From CAVTWH01 sp963738365 (GTDB lineage: Bacteria; Actinomycetota; Actinomycetes; Mycobacteriales; Micromonosporaceae): a DNA stretch of 64,000 nucleotides. Positions 47,701 through 59,148 of this stretch are shown here, piece by piece. Positions within the stretch are counted from its first letter, which is position 1. Each line of letters starts with the position of its first letter. The stretch covers positions 992,001 to 1,056,000 of the forward strand of contig CAVTWH010000010.1 in the NCBI GenBank assembly GCA_963738365.1, given 5' to 3'. Position numbers and translations under genes: made by a program. The notes below the pieces were generated by a model. The model saw nothing but the letters and a program-made list of their open reading frames with translations, ran no database searches and was not told the origin of the DNA.

Positions 47701-50700
47701 AACAGCAGCCGGCTGGACCACCTCGGTGCGCTCCAGCTGGGCGGCGCGCGGGTCGGTGGTGCCGGTACCCCGGCCGAGCAGGGTGGCCAGGTCGGGTCCG
47801 CCGCTGCGGGCGCCGGTGAGCAGGTCCAGCAGGTCGACGCCAGGGCAGCAGCGGAGCCAGCAGCCGCCAGGCACTCGTCCAGCGCCTCGCGGAAGACGCG
47901 CTCGCGGCGGTACAGCTCGCCGACCAGGCCGGGGTACTGCTCGCCGACTCCGGCGAAGAGGAAGGCCACCGGGCGGCCGCGTACCGTGTCGACCCGGCTG
48001 AGCAGGGCGCCCGGCTGGTCGCCGGAGAGCGTGGCGGCCGCCTCGGCGGTGCTGCCGGCCACCAGCGCCCGGCGGTGCTCGAAGGTCTTGCGCCCCACCT
48101 GCAGCGTGTACGCCACGTCGGCCAGCCGTACCTGTCGGGTTGTCCCGCAGGTGGTCGGCGAGGCGCTGCACCGAGGCGTCGGCGGCGGTCGGCGTTGCGC
48201 GCCGACACCGGCAGCACCTGGTAGCGCCGGCCGCTGGTGTCCGGCGCGTCCGGGAACTCGCGCCGGGGCGCCTGTTCGACGACGACGTGCACGTTGGTGC
48301 CTCCCATGCCGAGGGAGTTGATGCCGGCGATCGGGGTCCGGCCGTCCCGGGTGCGCCAGGGCGCCAGCTCGGTGTTGACGTAGAACGGGCTGTCGGCGAA
48401 GTCGATCTCCGGGTTCGGGCTGGTGTAGTGCAGGCTCGGCGGGATCAGCCTCGTCGGTCAGGGCCAGCGAGGTCTTGATCAGGCCGGTGACGCCGGCCGC
48501 CCGGTCCAGGTGGCCGACGTTGGTCTTCACCGAGCCGATCGGGCAGTACTGCTTCTCCGACGTCGGCCCGAACGCCCGGGTCAGCGCCGCCACCTCGATC
48601 GGGTCGCCCAGCTCGGTGGCGGTGCCGTGCGCCTCGATGTAGCCGATGTCGTCGCCGGTGACCCGGGCGTCGGCCATGCGCGTCGGCCACCACCCGGGCC
48701 TGGCCGACGACGCTCGGGGCGGTGTAGCCGACCTTCAGCGCGCCGTCGTTGTTCATCGCCGAGCCGCGGATCACCGACCAGATGTGGTCGCCGTCGCGGA
48801 GCGCGTCGGCCAGCCGCTTGAGCACCACCACGGCCGCGCCGTCGCCGAACATCGCTGCCGCGCGCCTGCGCGTCGAAGGTGCGCACGTGCCCGTCCGGGC
48901 GACTCCATGCCGCCGGGGCCGAAGAGGTGGCCCGACCTTGTCCGGTACCCGGATCGACACGCCGCCGGCGATCGCCATCTCGCACTCGCCGCTGCGCAGG
49001 CTGCGCACCGCCAGGTGGGTGGCGACCAGCGAGGTGGAGCAGAAGGTCTGCACCGCGACGCTCGGGCCGTACAGGTCGAACAGGTAGGAGACGGTGGTGG
49101 TCAGGGCGTCCTTGTCGTTGCCCATGATGATCTCGTACGTGCTGACGTCGCCGTTGACGATCGTCTCCTCCGGCATGCCCAGCAGGTACGTGCTGATGTT
49201 GGCACCGCCGTAGACGCCCACCCGGCCGCGGTGCTCCGGGGCGGCGTAGCCGGCCTGCTCCAGCGCCTCCCAGCAGACCTCCAGGAACAGCCGCTGCTGC
49301 GGGTCGGTGAGCGCCGCCATGCGCGGGCTGATGCCGAAGAACGCGGCGTCGAAGCCGGCCACGTCGTCCAGCACCGGCCGGGCCGGCACGTAGTCGGGAT
49401 CGTGGATCTGGGCCGGGTCGACGCCGGCGGCGAGCAGCTCCTCTTCGGAGAAGAAGCTGATCGACTCGACGCCGCCGCGCAGGTTGCGCCAGAACTCGGC
49501 GACGTCGCCCGCGCCGGGGAACCGGCCGGACATGCCGATCACGGCGATCCGGTTGTCCACGTCCAGGTCGGTGACCGGCCGTGCGGCGGCTGCCCGGGGG
49601 GTTGCAGCCGGAATGGGGGTACCGGCGATGACCGGCGCGCCGGCCTGGGCCGGGACCACCGCGCCGAGGTCGTCGAGGACCTTGGCGAGGGCGTACACGG
49701 TGGGCGCCTCGAACAGCGTCACCGACGGTACGGCCACCCCGAAGCGCTGCTTGACCAGCGCCAGCATCTGCAGCGCGAGCAGCGAGTTGCCGGACAGGTC
49801 GAAGAAGTTGTCCCGGGTACCGACCGGCTCGACGCCGAGCACCTCGGACCACACCTCGGTGAGCGCCCGCTCGGTGGCGGTCAGCGGCGGCGTGTACGGC
49901 TGCGGCAGGTCGGGCCGCGGGAACCGGGTGACGCTGCCGGCGGCGACCGGGGCGGCCGGCGCCAGGCTGGGCAGCCGGTCGATGAGCCCACCGGCGGCCA
50001 CCACCACGTCGGCGGCGGCCAGCTCCAGCAGCCGGTCGAAGGCGGCCAGCCCCTCCAGCGTGGTCATCGAGTGCGCGGCCATGCTGGCGCCGAAGCCGCC
50101 CTCGACCCGGGCCAGCGTGCCGGCCCAGGTGTCCCAGCTCGCGGAGATCCAGCGGGTGGCGTTGCGCGCCTTGGGCTTGCCGGCCTTGCGGGCCTTGCCG
50201 GCCGGCGGCGCGTCGGCCGTCGGCGTGGCGTCGCCGGTGACAGTGGCCGGTGCGGCGTTGGCCGCGACGGCGGTCAGGGCGGCGTTGGCCGCCGCGTAGC
50301 TGCCGAAGGCGAGGCCGCCGAGCAGCGCCGAGGTGGAGGCGAAGACCAGGCAGAAGTCCGGCGGCTCGGGCAGTTCGGCCAGCACGGTGGCCAGTACCCG
50401 GGCACCGCCGACCTTGGCGCCGAAGTGCCCGCCGATGGTCGCGGCGTCCAGGTCGCGCAGCGGCCGGAAGGTGTCGGGGCTGGTCTGCGCGGCGGCGTGC
50501 ACCACGCCGTCCAGCCGGCCGGCGTCGGCCAACAGGGTGCGCATCTGCCCGGCGTCGGTGACGTCGACCGCGCCGACCTGCACCTCGACCCGCTCACGCA
50601 GGGCGGCGAGCGCCGCCGGGTCGGCGGCCACTCCGGACCGGCTGGTCAGCACCAGCCTGCCGGCGCCGGAGTCGGCCAGGTGGCCGGCGATCAGCAGGCC

Positions 50701-53700
50701 CACGTCGCCCAGGCCGCCGGTGACCAGGTACGCCCCGCCCGGCCGGATCGTCACCGACGCCCCGGCCGGCTGCGCGGGGCTGTACGAACGGATGTACCGC
50801 CCGCTGCCCCGGTACGCGGCGTGCACGTCGGGGGCGGCCGTGGTGGCCTCGGCTACCAGGGCGGCGGCGGTGGATTCGGGGTCGCCGGCCGGGTCGACGT
50901 CGACCAGCCGGACGGTGAGGTTGAGGTACTCCTGCCCGGCGACCACGGGGAGCGGACCGACGGCGGCGTGCGCCGGGTCCGGCCGCTCGCCGGGGCGCAC
51001 CCGCTGGCCGCCCCGGGTCACCAGCAGTACCCGGAAGTTGCGGGCCCCGTCGCTGCCCAGCGCGTCGAGCAGCCCGGCCACCGGCAGCAGCAGCCCGTCG
51101 TCGGCCCCGCCGTCCGGCCGCTGCACGGCACGCAGGTCGAGGACCGTAGCCGCGCCGGTGGCGAGCAGTTGTCCGGCCAGAGCGGCCCGGTCGGCACCGT
51201 TGTTGGTACCCGTGTCGGTGTCGGTAACCAGCACGGCCCCGATACCGGCAGCCGTCAGCCGGTCCACGACGGCGGTGGCGAGCTGGTCGACGGCGGTTAC
51301 CAGTACCGCGCAGCCACCGTCCACCTTCTCCCCGGCCAGATCGCTGGTCGTCCACTGTGGACTGAGCAGGCTCACGTGGTCGGGGCCCGGCGCACCCGCG
51401 GCGGTGGGCAGTGGGCTGGCCGCGCAGCCGGCGCCGCCGAAGGCCACGCCGCCGAGCTGCTTGGCCGGGATCGGCGCACCGGCCTGGCCGACGTCACCGT
51501 CCGCCCCGGCGGTGCCGTTCTGCCCGGCACTGCCGTTGTGCGGGGCGGCGCTGTCGTGGCCGGGGTGCGCCAGGGCCTCCAGCAGGCCGGCGGTGCCGGA
51601 GACCGGGGTGTGCCCGGCCGGCGGGTCGATCCAGTAGCGGGCCCGCTGGAACGGGTAGCCGGGCAGGCCGACCTTGCCCACCGGGCGCTCGCCCTGGTAG
51701 GCCGTCCAGTCGAAGGGCACGCCGGCCAGCCACAGCCGGCCCAGCGCCTCGGCCAGTACGGTGCCGGCCGGGCGCGGGTCGGCGGCGGCCGGCAGCGTCG
51801 GGATGACCAGCCGCCAGCGCTCCTGCGGGCACTGCCGGTGCCCGCGCACCATCGCCGACAGCGACTGCCCGGGGCCGACCTCCAGCAGCGCGGCGTCGGA
51901 GAAGCCGAGCAGCGTGGCGACCACCGCGTCGAAGCGCACCGGCGCGCACATGTGCTCGGCCCAGTACGCCGGGTCGGTCACCTGCTCGGCGGTGGCCAGG
52001 GTGCCGGTGACGTTCGAGACGTACGGCAGCGCCGGCGGGTTGAGCGGGATGTGCGCGGCGATCCAGGCGGTCAGCTCGGCGCGGACCGGCTCCAGCATCC
52101 GGGAGTGGAAGGCGTGGCTGGTGGCCAGCGGGCGGCTCGGGACCCCGTCGGCCTCCAGCGCCGCACGGAACCGGGTTACCGACTCCACCGGGCCGGCGAC
52201 GACAGTCAGCGCCGGCCCGTTGACCGCCGCCACGTCCAGGTCGTCGGCGCCGGACGCGGCGATCCGGGCGCGCAGGTCGTCCTCGCCCAGCGGCACGGCG
52301 GCCATCGCGCCGGCCGGCAGCGCGTCGATCACGCTGGCCCGGTAGGCGACCAGGGCCAGCGCGTCCGGCAGGGAGAGCACGCCGGCCAGGCAGGCGGCGA
52401 CGTACTCGCCGACGCTGTAGCCGGCCAGCACGGCCGGCTGGACGCCCCAGGACAGCAGCAGCCGACCGACGGCGTACCCGATCGCGAAGGTGGCCGGCTG
52501 GAGCAGCCGGGTGGCCTCGGCCGGGGAGCCGGCTGCGGACTCGCGGCCGAGCAGGGCGGCCAGGCCGGCGGCGGAGCCGCGCTCGCCGAGCGCGTCGGCC
52601 AGCGGGTCCACCCCGATCCGTTCGCGCAGGATGGTGCGGCACTCGTCCAGGGCGGCGCGGAAGGTCGGCTCGGTGGCGTAGAGGTCGGCGGCCATGCCGG
52701 GGTACTGCTCGCCGGTGCCGGCGAAGAGCAGCCCGACCGGGCGGTCGGCCCGGCTGTCGGTGGCGGCCAGCACGGTACCGGCGCGCAGGTCGGCCGAGGC
52801 GGTGGCGGTGTCGGTGGCGACCAGCACCCGCCGGTGCTCGAAGACCCGGCGCCCGGACTGCAGCGTGTGCGCCACGTCGGAGAGCCGGTCGGCGGTGCCG
52901 GCCAGGTGCCCGGCCAGCGCCGCGGTCAGCTCGTCCACGGCCGGCGCGCTGCGCGCCGACCAGACCAGCAGCTCAGGGCGGGGGGCCGGCTGCGGGCGGG
53001 CCACCGGCGGCGCCTCCTCCAGCACCACGTGCGCGTTGGTACCACCGATGCCGAAGGCGCTCACCCCGGCGCGGCGCAGCCGGTTCGGCCGGCTGGGCCA
53101 GGCGCGCAGCTCGGTGACCACCTCCAGCTGGGCGGCGCCGGTCTTGAGCTGCCGGTTCGGTTCGGTCAGGTTGCGGGTGGGCGGGATCTCCCCGGTCCGC
53201 AGGCCCAGCGCCGCCTTGATCAGTCCGGTGACGCCGGCCGCCCGGTCCAGGTGCCCGACGTTGGTCTTGACCGAGCCGATCAGCGTCGACTCGCCCTGGA
53301 ACACCTGCTGCAGCGCGGCCAGCTCGGAGGCGTCGCCCAGCGCCGTGCCGGTGCCGTGCGCCTCCACGTAGTCGATGTCGGCGGCGGACAGGTCGGCGCT
53401 GGACAGCGCCTCGGCGATGACCGCCGCCTGCCCCTGCACGCCGGGGGCGGTGAAGCCCACCTTGCGGCCGCCGTCGTTGTTGACCGCCCAGCCACGGATC
53501 ACCGCGTACACCCGGTCGCCGTCGGCCAGCGCGTCCTCCAGCCGGCGCAGCGCCACCACGCCGACGCCGCTACCGACGGGGGCGCCCAGGCCGGCCGCGT
53601 CGAAGGCGCGGCACTCGCCGTCCGGCGGGGCGATGCCGCCCTGCTGGTAGAGGTAGCCGACGCGGTGCGGTACGGCGATGTTGACGCCACCGGCCAGGGC

Positions 53701-54321
53701 CAGGTCGCACTCGAAGTTGGCCAGGCTGGTGGAGGCCGCGCAGACCGCCACCAGCGAGGTGGAGCAGTAGCTCTGCACGCTGTACGCCGGGCCGGTCAGG
53801 CCCAGCGTGTGCGCCACCCGGGTGGTCAGCGAGTCCTTGTCGTTGGCCAGCCCGAGGGCCAGCTCGCCCATCTGCGCGGCGATGCCGCTGGGCGCCAGGT
53901 TGTTCTGCAGGTACGAGCTCCACGCGCTGCCGCCGAAGACGCCCACCGAGCCGTCGAACCGGGCCGGGTCGCACCCGGCGTCCTCCAGCGCCTGCCAGGA
54001 GTGCTCCAGGAACAGCCGCTGCTGCGGGTCGAGGATCTGCGCCTCCTTCGGCCCGACACCGAAGAAGCCGGCGTCGAAGTCCTCGATGCCCTCGATGACC
54101 CCGCCCACCTTGACGTAGGCCGGGTCGGCCAGCAGCTGCTCGGGTACCCCGGCGGCGCGCAGCTCGTCGTCGGTGAAGCGGGTCATGCCGGAGCGTCCGG
54201 CACGGATGTTGGCCCACAGCTCGGCGACGTCCGCCGCCCCGGGGAACCGGCCCGACATGCCGACGATGGCGATGTCGGTGCCGGAAACCTCGCTCTCGAA
54301 TGCAGTCACGTCAGTCCTCAC
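44720..54321 (-). CDS. PKS3: bimodular type I PKS, KS-AT-KR-ACP twice (second module frame-broken)
   Basis: About 3,200 codons. Module 1 is intact: KS with Cys186 in VQSYCSTSLV, His322 and His357; AT Ser636 in GYSVGEYVAA with HAFH near 736, predicting malonyl; KR with GGLGDVG near 1202, Ser1329, Tyr1342 and a Lys/Pro-rich insert after it; ACP Ser1513 in DNFFDLSGNSLL. Module 2 starts near 1590 (RIAVIGMSGRFPGAGDVAEF), Cys1761 in VQTFCSTSLV, AT GYSLGEYVAA near 47640 with HAFH, KR LFSSITSATGGGPGQVDYCA near 45500, ACP DNFFELGGNSLLGV near 45020. Frame breaks are dense below 48940. Starts at 54321 (GTG, GTGA-type overlap with an alternative PKS2 end) or GTG 54307-54309 with GAGGA upstream. No DH or ER domain. 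Confidence 0.88.
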
Positions 54322-54456
54322 TGGTCTTCAGGTCTTGCCGGGTCGTCAGGTCGTGCCGGGTGGTCAAGCTCAGGTACGGGCTCGTGCGGGTCGTCGGGCT
54401 CGGGTGCCGCGGGCGGCTCGTGCGGAGGTGCGGGCGCACGGGCCGGGGCTGCCGGC

Positions 54457-57400
54457 TCATTTGCGGGCCGGCCGGGCGCGGCGGCGCCGCTGGCCGCGGT
54501 CGGCGCTGGGGGCCAGCGCTTCGCGGGCGTCGCCGGTCGGGTTGAGGGCGGCGGCGAACTGCGCCACGGTCGGGTGTTCGAACAGCACGGCGGGGGCGAT
54601 CGGCGCGTCGATGCGCTTCTCCACCGCGTGCACCATGGCCATGCCGACCAGCGAGTTGCCGCCGAGGTCGAAGAACGGGTCGTGGATGCCGACCCGGTCG
54701 ATGCCGAGGTAGGCGCCCCACACGTCGGCGACCAGCTCCTCCAGCTCGGTACGCGGGGCCACGTAGTCGACCCGCAGCAGCGGGCGGGGGAAGCGCTCCG
54801 CGCTGGGCAGCGCGCTGGCGCCGCCGACCAGGGCGTCGATGTCGAGCATCGCGCTCCACTCGACCAGCGCCTGCTCCATCGGCTGGCGGACCGCCACCAC
54901 GGCGCCGGTCGGGCCGCGTAGCACGCTGTCCAGGAAGGCGCAGCCGGCCTCGTCGGTGAAGCCGTACCGGCGCCGGTAGTCGCCGGCCCGCTCGGCCAGC
55001 CCACCGCCGGCCCCGCCGGCCGCGGCCGCCTGCCAGTCGTCGTGCTGCCACGGCCCCCAGGCCACGGTCAGCACCCGGGTGGACGGCGCGTCGGCGGCCA
55101 GCGCCGCACCGGCGGCGTCGAGCACCGTGTTGGCCGCGCAGTAGTCGCCCTCGCCGATGCCGCCGAAGGCGGTGACCGCCGAGGAGTAGAGCACCAGCAG
55201 CTCCGGCCGCTCGCTCTCGGGCGTGTCCGGGCCGACCAGTTCGGCCAGCGGGCCGAGCGCCGCCACCTTGGGCGCGAGCACACCGGCAGCGGCCTCCACG
55301 GTGGTACGGGCGACCATGCCGCTGGCCGGGGCGCCGGCCGACGTGGATCACGCCGTTCAGGGCGCCGAAGTGTTCCCGGGCGCGGCGCAGCGCGGCGCGC
55401 AGTTCGTCCGGGCGTCCCGCGTCGGCGGTCAGGGTGCAGCACCTTGCGCCGGCCGCCTCCAGGGCGGCGACATCGGCGCGGCTGCGCTGTGCCCGTTCCG
55501 AGTCGCCGTCCAGCGAGCTTCGCCCGACCAGGGCCAGCTTGCGCACGCCCGGCTGCACCAGGTGCCGGGCCAGCGCGAGGCCGAGCCCCGGGTACCGCCG
55601 GTGATCAGGTACACGCCGTCGGGCCGCCACGCCGGGCCGTCCATAGTGGACGGTGCCAGTTCCCAGTCCTGGAGCCAGCGGCGGCCCCGGCGCCAGCCGA
55701 CCACGGTCGGGTGCTGCGGTACCTCGACGGTGCAGTTCGTGTGCCAGCTGGGCGGCGGCCGTCTCGGCGCTCGACACCGGGTCCAGGTCGACGCCGGTCC
55801 AGCGCAGGCCGGCGTACTCGTGGTCGGCGACCCGGGCCAGGCCGTGCGCGGCCACCTGGCTGGCGGCCACCGCGTCGCCGCCGAGCACCTCCAGGCCGCC
55901 CCGGCTGGCCGTGAGCAGCCGGGCGCCGGGCAGTTCGCCGAGCGCCTGGATGGCCAGCAGCGCACTGTGGTGGCCGATCCGTACCGCCTCGGCCAGCGCC
56001 TCGTCACCGAAGCCGGCCGGGGCGCGCAGGCTCCACAGGTGCGCCACGTGCACCGGCCCGTCGCCGAGCCCGGCGAAGACCTCCCGGTAGCTGCCCGGGT
56101 CGGTGGGGTCGATGCTCACCCGTTGGCCGTCGCGCCCCGCGTCGCCCGGTACCACCTCGATGACCTCGGTGCCACCGGCCCGCGCGGCGGCCGCCAGGGC
56201 GGCCCCGATGCCGTCGGCGTCGGCGTAGACGACCAGCGGGCCGGGCAGCGTCAGGGCGCCGGACGCCGGGGTGGCCAGGGTGCGCTTCCAGGTCGGGGCG
56301 TAGCACAGATCGGTCGGCTTCGAACTGGTGGCGGCCGGCAGCGCGGCGCCCGGCTCGGGCCAGAAGCGGGTGCGCTGGAAGGCGTACCCGGGAAGGGTCA
56401 CGATCCGCCCACGGCCCTGCACCGCCGGCCAGTCGACCGGGGCGCCCAGCTCCCACAGCCGGGCCAGGGTGGTGCGCAGGCCGTCGGCGTCGGCGCCGGC
56501 CGTCCAGCCGGCCGGCAGCGTGCCGAGCACGGCGACCGGGCTGGTCAGGTTCTGCCGGACCAGGCCGCCGAGGGTCTGCCCGGCGCCCAGCTCGACGAAG
56601 ACGTCCACCCCGGCGGCCACCGCGTGCCGGACGCTCTGCGCGAAGCGCACCGGGCTGACCAGGTGCTCGGCCCAGTAGTCGGCGCTGGTGGCCTGCTCGG
56701 CGGTGAGCGGCTCGCCGGTCCGGTTGGAGATGATGGTCAGCGTCGGGACGCTGCGCTGCACCGACTCGATGAGCGCGCTCAGCTTGGCCCGCGCCGGCTC
56801 CAGCAGCGACGAGTGGAACGCGTGCGGCGTGCGCAGCGGCTGGCTGGCGACCCCGCGCCGCGCAGCGCGGCGGTGACCGCCTCGATGTCGGCCGGCAGGC
56901 CGGACAGCACCGTCATCGCCGGCCCGTTCTGCGGCCGCCACGTCGACCTCGACGCCGACGGAGGCGACCAGCGCCCGGACAGTCTCGGCGTCGGCGGCGG
57001 CGGCGACCATCCGGCCGGCCGGCGCGGTGGCGATCAGCCGGGCCCGCTCGACCACCACGGTCAGCGCGTCCGCCAGGGTGAACACGCCGGCCAGGCAGGC
57101 GCCGACGTACTCGCCGAGGCTGTAGCCGAGCAGCACGCTCGGCCGTGACACCCTTGTCCGCCAGCAGTTTCGCCAGCGCGTACTCGACGGTGAACTGGTA
57201 CGGGTGGGCCACCTCGGCGCGGTAGAACGGGTCGTCGCCGGCCGGCTCGTCGCGGCGCAGCAGGGCGGCAGAAGTCGCCGTCCGGCGCGCACCGGCTCGG
57301 CCGCGAAGCAGCGGGCGCAGGTCGATGCCGCAGCGCTGGTCGACCAGCTGCGACGCAGCGCGTCCACGGCGGCGGCGTAGACCGGCTCGCTGGCGTAGAG

Positions 57401-59122
57401 CTCCCGGCCCAGGCCCCGGTACTGGTCACCGACCCCGGCCAGCAGGTACGCCACCCGGGGGCGGCCCTTGCCCTTGTCCACGCCCGGATTGGCGGCGGCC
57501 GAGGCGAGCTGGGCCAGCGCGTCGGCGTGGCCGGTGACGGTCACCGCCCGCCGGTGGTCGTGCTCGCCGCGCCCGGTGGCCAGCGTGTAGGCCACGTCGG
57601 CCAGGTCGGCTGCGGGGTTGGTGTCCAGCCAGTCGTGCAGCCGCTGCAGCTGCTCGCGCAGCGCGGTGGCGCCGGCCGCCGACACCGGCAGGGTAAGCGC
57701 CTGACCGGCGGGGGCGGCTGGCTCCTGTGCCGTCTCCTGGGCGGCCGGTGCCGCCTCCAGGACCAGGTGGGTGTTGGTGCCGGACCAGCCGAACGAGGAG
57801 ACCCCGGCGATGCGGCGGCCGGTCGGCAGCGCCGTCGCCACGGTCACCGGGGCGACGCTGCCGTCGCCGGGGATGGCGGTGGCCGGGTCGGCCATGTTCA
57901 GGTTCGGGGGGATCTCGCCGTGCTCCAGCGTCAGCACGGTCTTGATCAGCCCGGCGACCCCGGCGGCCGACTGGGTGTGCCCGATGTTGGTCTTCACCGC
58001 GCCCACCGGCAGCGGCCGGCGGCTGGGCCGGTCGCCGAAGACGTCGTGCAGCGCGGAGAGCTCGATCGCGTCGCCGAGCGCGGTACCGGAGCCGTGCGCC
58101 TCCACGAAGTCCACGTCGTCCGGCTCCACCCGGGCGGCGGCCAGCGCGCGGCGGATCACGTCGGCCTGGGCGCCCCGGCTCGGGGCGGTCAGCCCGTTGC
58201 TGCGCCCGTCCTGGTTGACCGCCGAGCCGCGCAGCACCGCGCGGATGCGCCGGCCGTTGCGCAGCGCCGAGGAGAGGCGTTCCAGCACCACGATGCCGCC
58301 GCCCTCGCCCATCACGTAGCCGTCGGCGGTGGCGTCGAAGGTCTTGCAGCGCCCGTCCGGGGCCAGCATCGAGGTGGCGCAGGCCTGCACGTAGGTGTCC
58401 GGCTGCATGATCAGGAACACCCCGGCGGCCACCGCCAGGTCGCATTCGCCGCGGCGCAGCGCGTTGGCGGCCAGGTGCACGCCGACCAGCGAGGAGGAGC
58501 AGGCGGTGTCGATGGTGACGGCGGGGCCGTGCAGGTCGTACTGGTAGGCCAGCCGGCCGGCGACCACGCTGGCCGAGACGCCCTGCCCGAAGTACGGGTC
58601 GGCGGCTACCGAGGGCCCGTAGCGCTCCGACTCCAACCGTCCATATTGGACGGTGTCCATGTAGCCGACCATCACCCCGGTACGGCTGCCGGCCAGCCGG
58701 TCGGGCGCCGTACCGGCGTCCTCCAGGCCCTCCCAGAGCAGCTCCATGAGCAGCCGCTGGTGCGGGTCCATGCGCAGCGCCTCCTGCGGGGAGACGCCGA
58801 AGAAGCCGGCGTCCCAACCGGCGATGTCCGGCAGGAACCCGCCATGCCGGGTGTAGACGCCGCCCACCGCGCGCCGGTCGGTGTTGTAGTACTCGTCGAT
58901 GTCCCACCGGCTGGGCGGGACCTCGACGATGCCGGAGCGGCCCTCGCGCAGCAGCCGCCAGTACTCGCCCGCGTCGGCGGCGCCGGGGAACCGGCAGGCC
59001 ATGCCGACGATCGCCACCGGCTCGTGCCGGCCCTCCTCCACCTCGGCCAGCCGTCGGCGGGCCTCGGTCAGGTCGACCGTCACGCGCTTGAGGTACTCGC
59101 GGAGCTTCTCCTCAGTAGCCAT
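54457..59122 (-). CDS. PKS2: type I PKS module KS-AT-KR-ACP (frame-broken in the middle)
   Basis: About 1,550 codons. The N-terminus (MATEEKLREYLKRVTVDLTE) is a canonical coiled-coil docking domain. The KS is of the classic type: Cys208 in DTACSSSLVG, His343, His382. The AT has GYSLGEYVGA and PHAFHSS, predicting malonyl. The KR has LITGGTRG near 55600 and YSSAVTAFGGIGEGDYCAAN near 55180-55130. The ACP has DPFFDLGGNSLVG near 54650. Single-base breaks lie near 57350, 57270, 57146, 56930, 56855, 55735, 55590 and 55340. As written the last frame stops at 54457; one frame over, a Pro/Glu/Asp-rich tail runs to 54318 and overlaps the PKS3 start. Confidence 0.88.
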
Positions 59123-59148
59123 TGCGCTATGCCCTTCCCCGCCACACG

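Noticed and set aside
30280..48940. Programmed frameshifting or true pseudogenes in PKS4, PKS3 module 2, MMPL, FkbH and the epimerase
   Set aside because: Breaks are too many, lie at no common slippery site, hit unrelated genes alike, and the protein stays conserved between them. Sequencing error explains this better.
56000..56480. A DH domain between AT and KR in PKS2
   Set aside because: The segment reads as the structural half of a KR; no HxxxGxxxxP or DxxxQ/H motif is seen.
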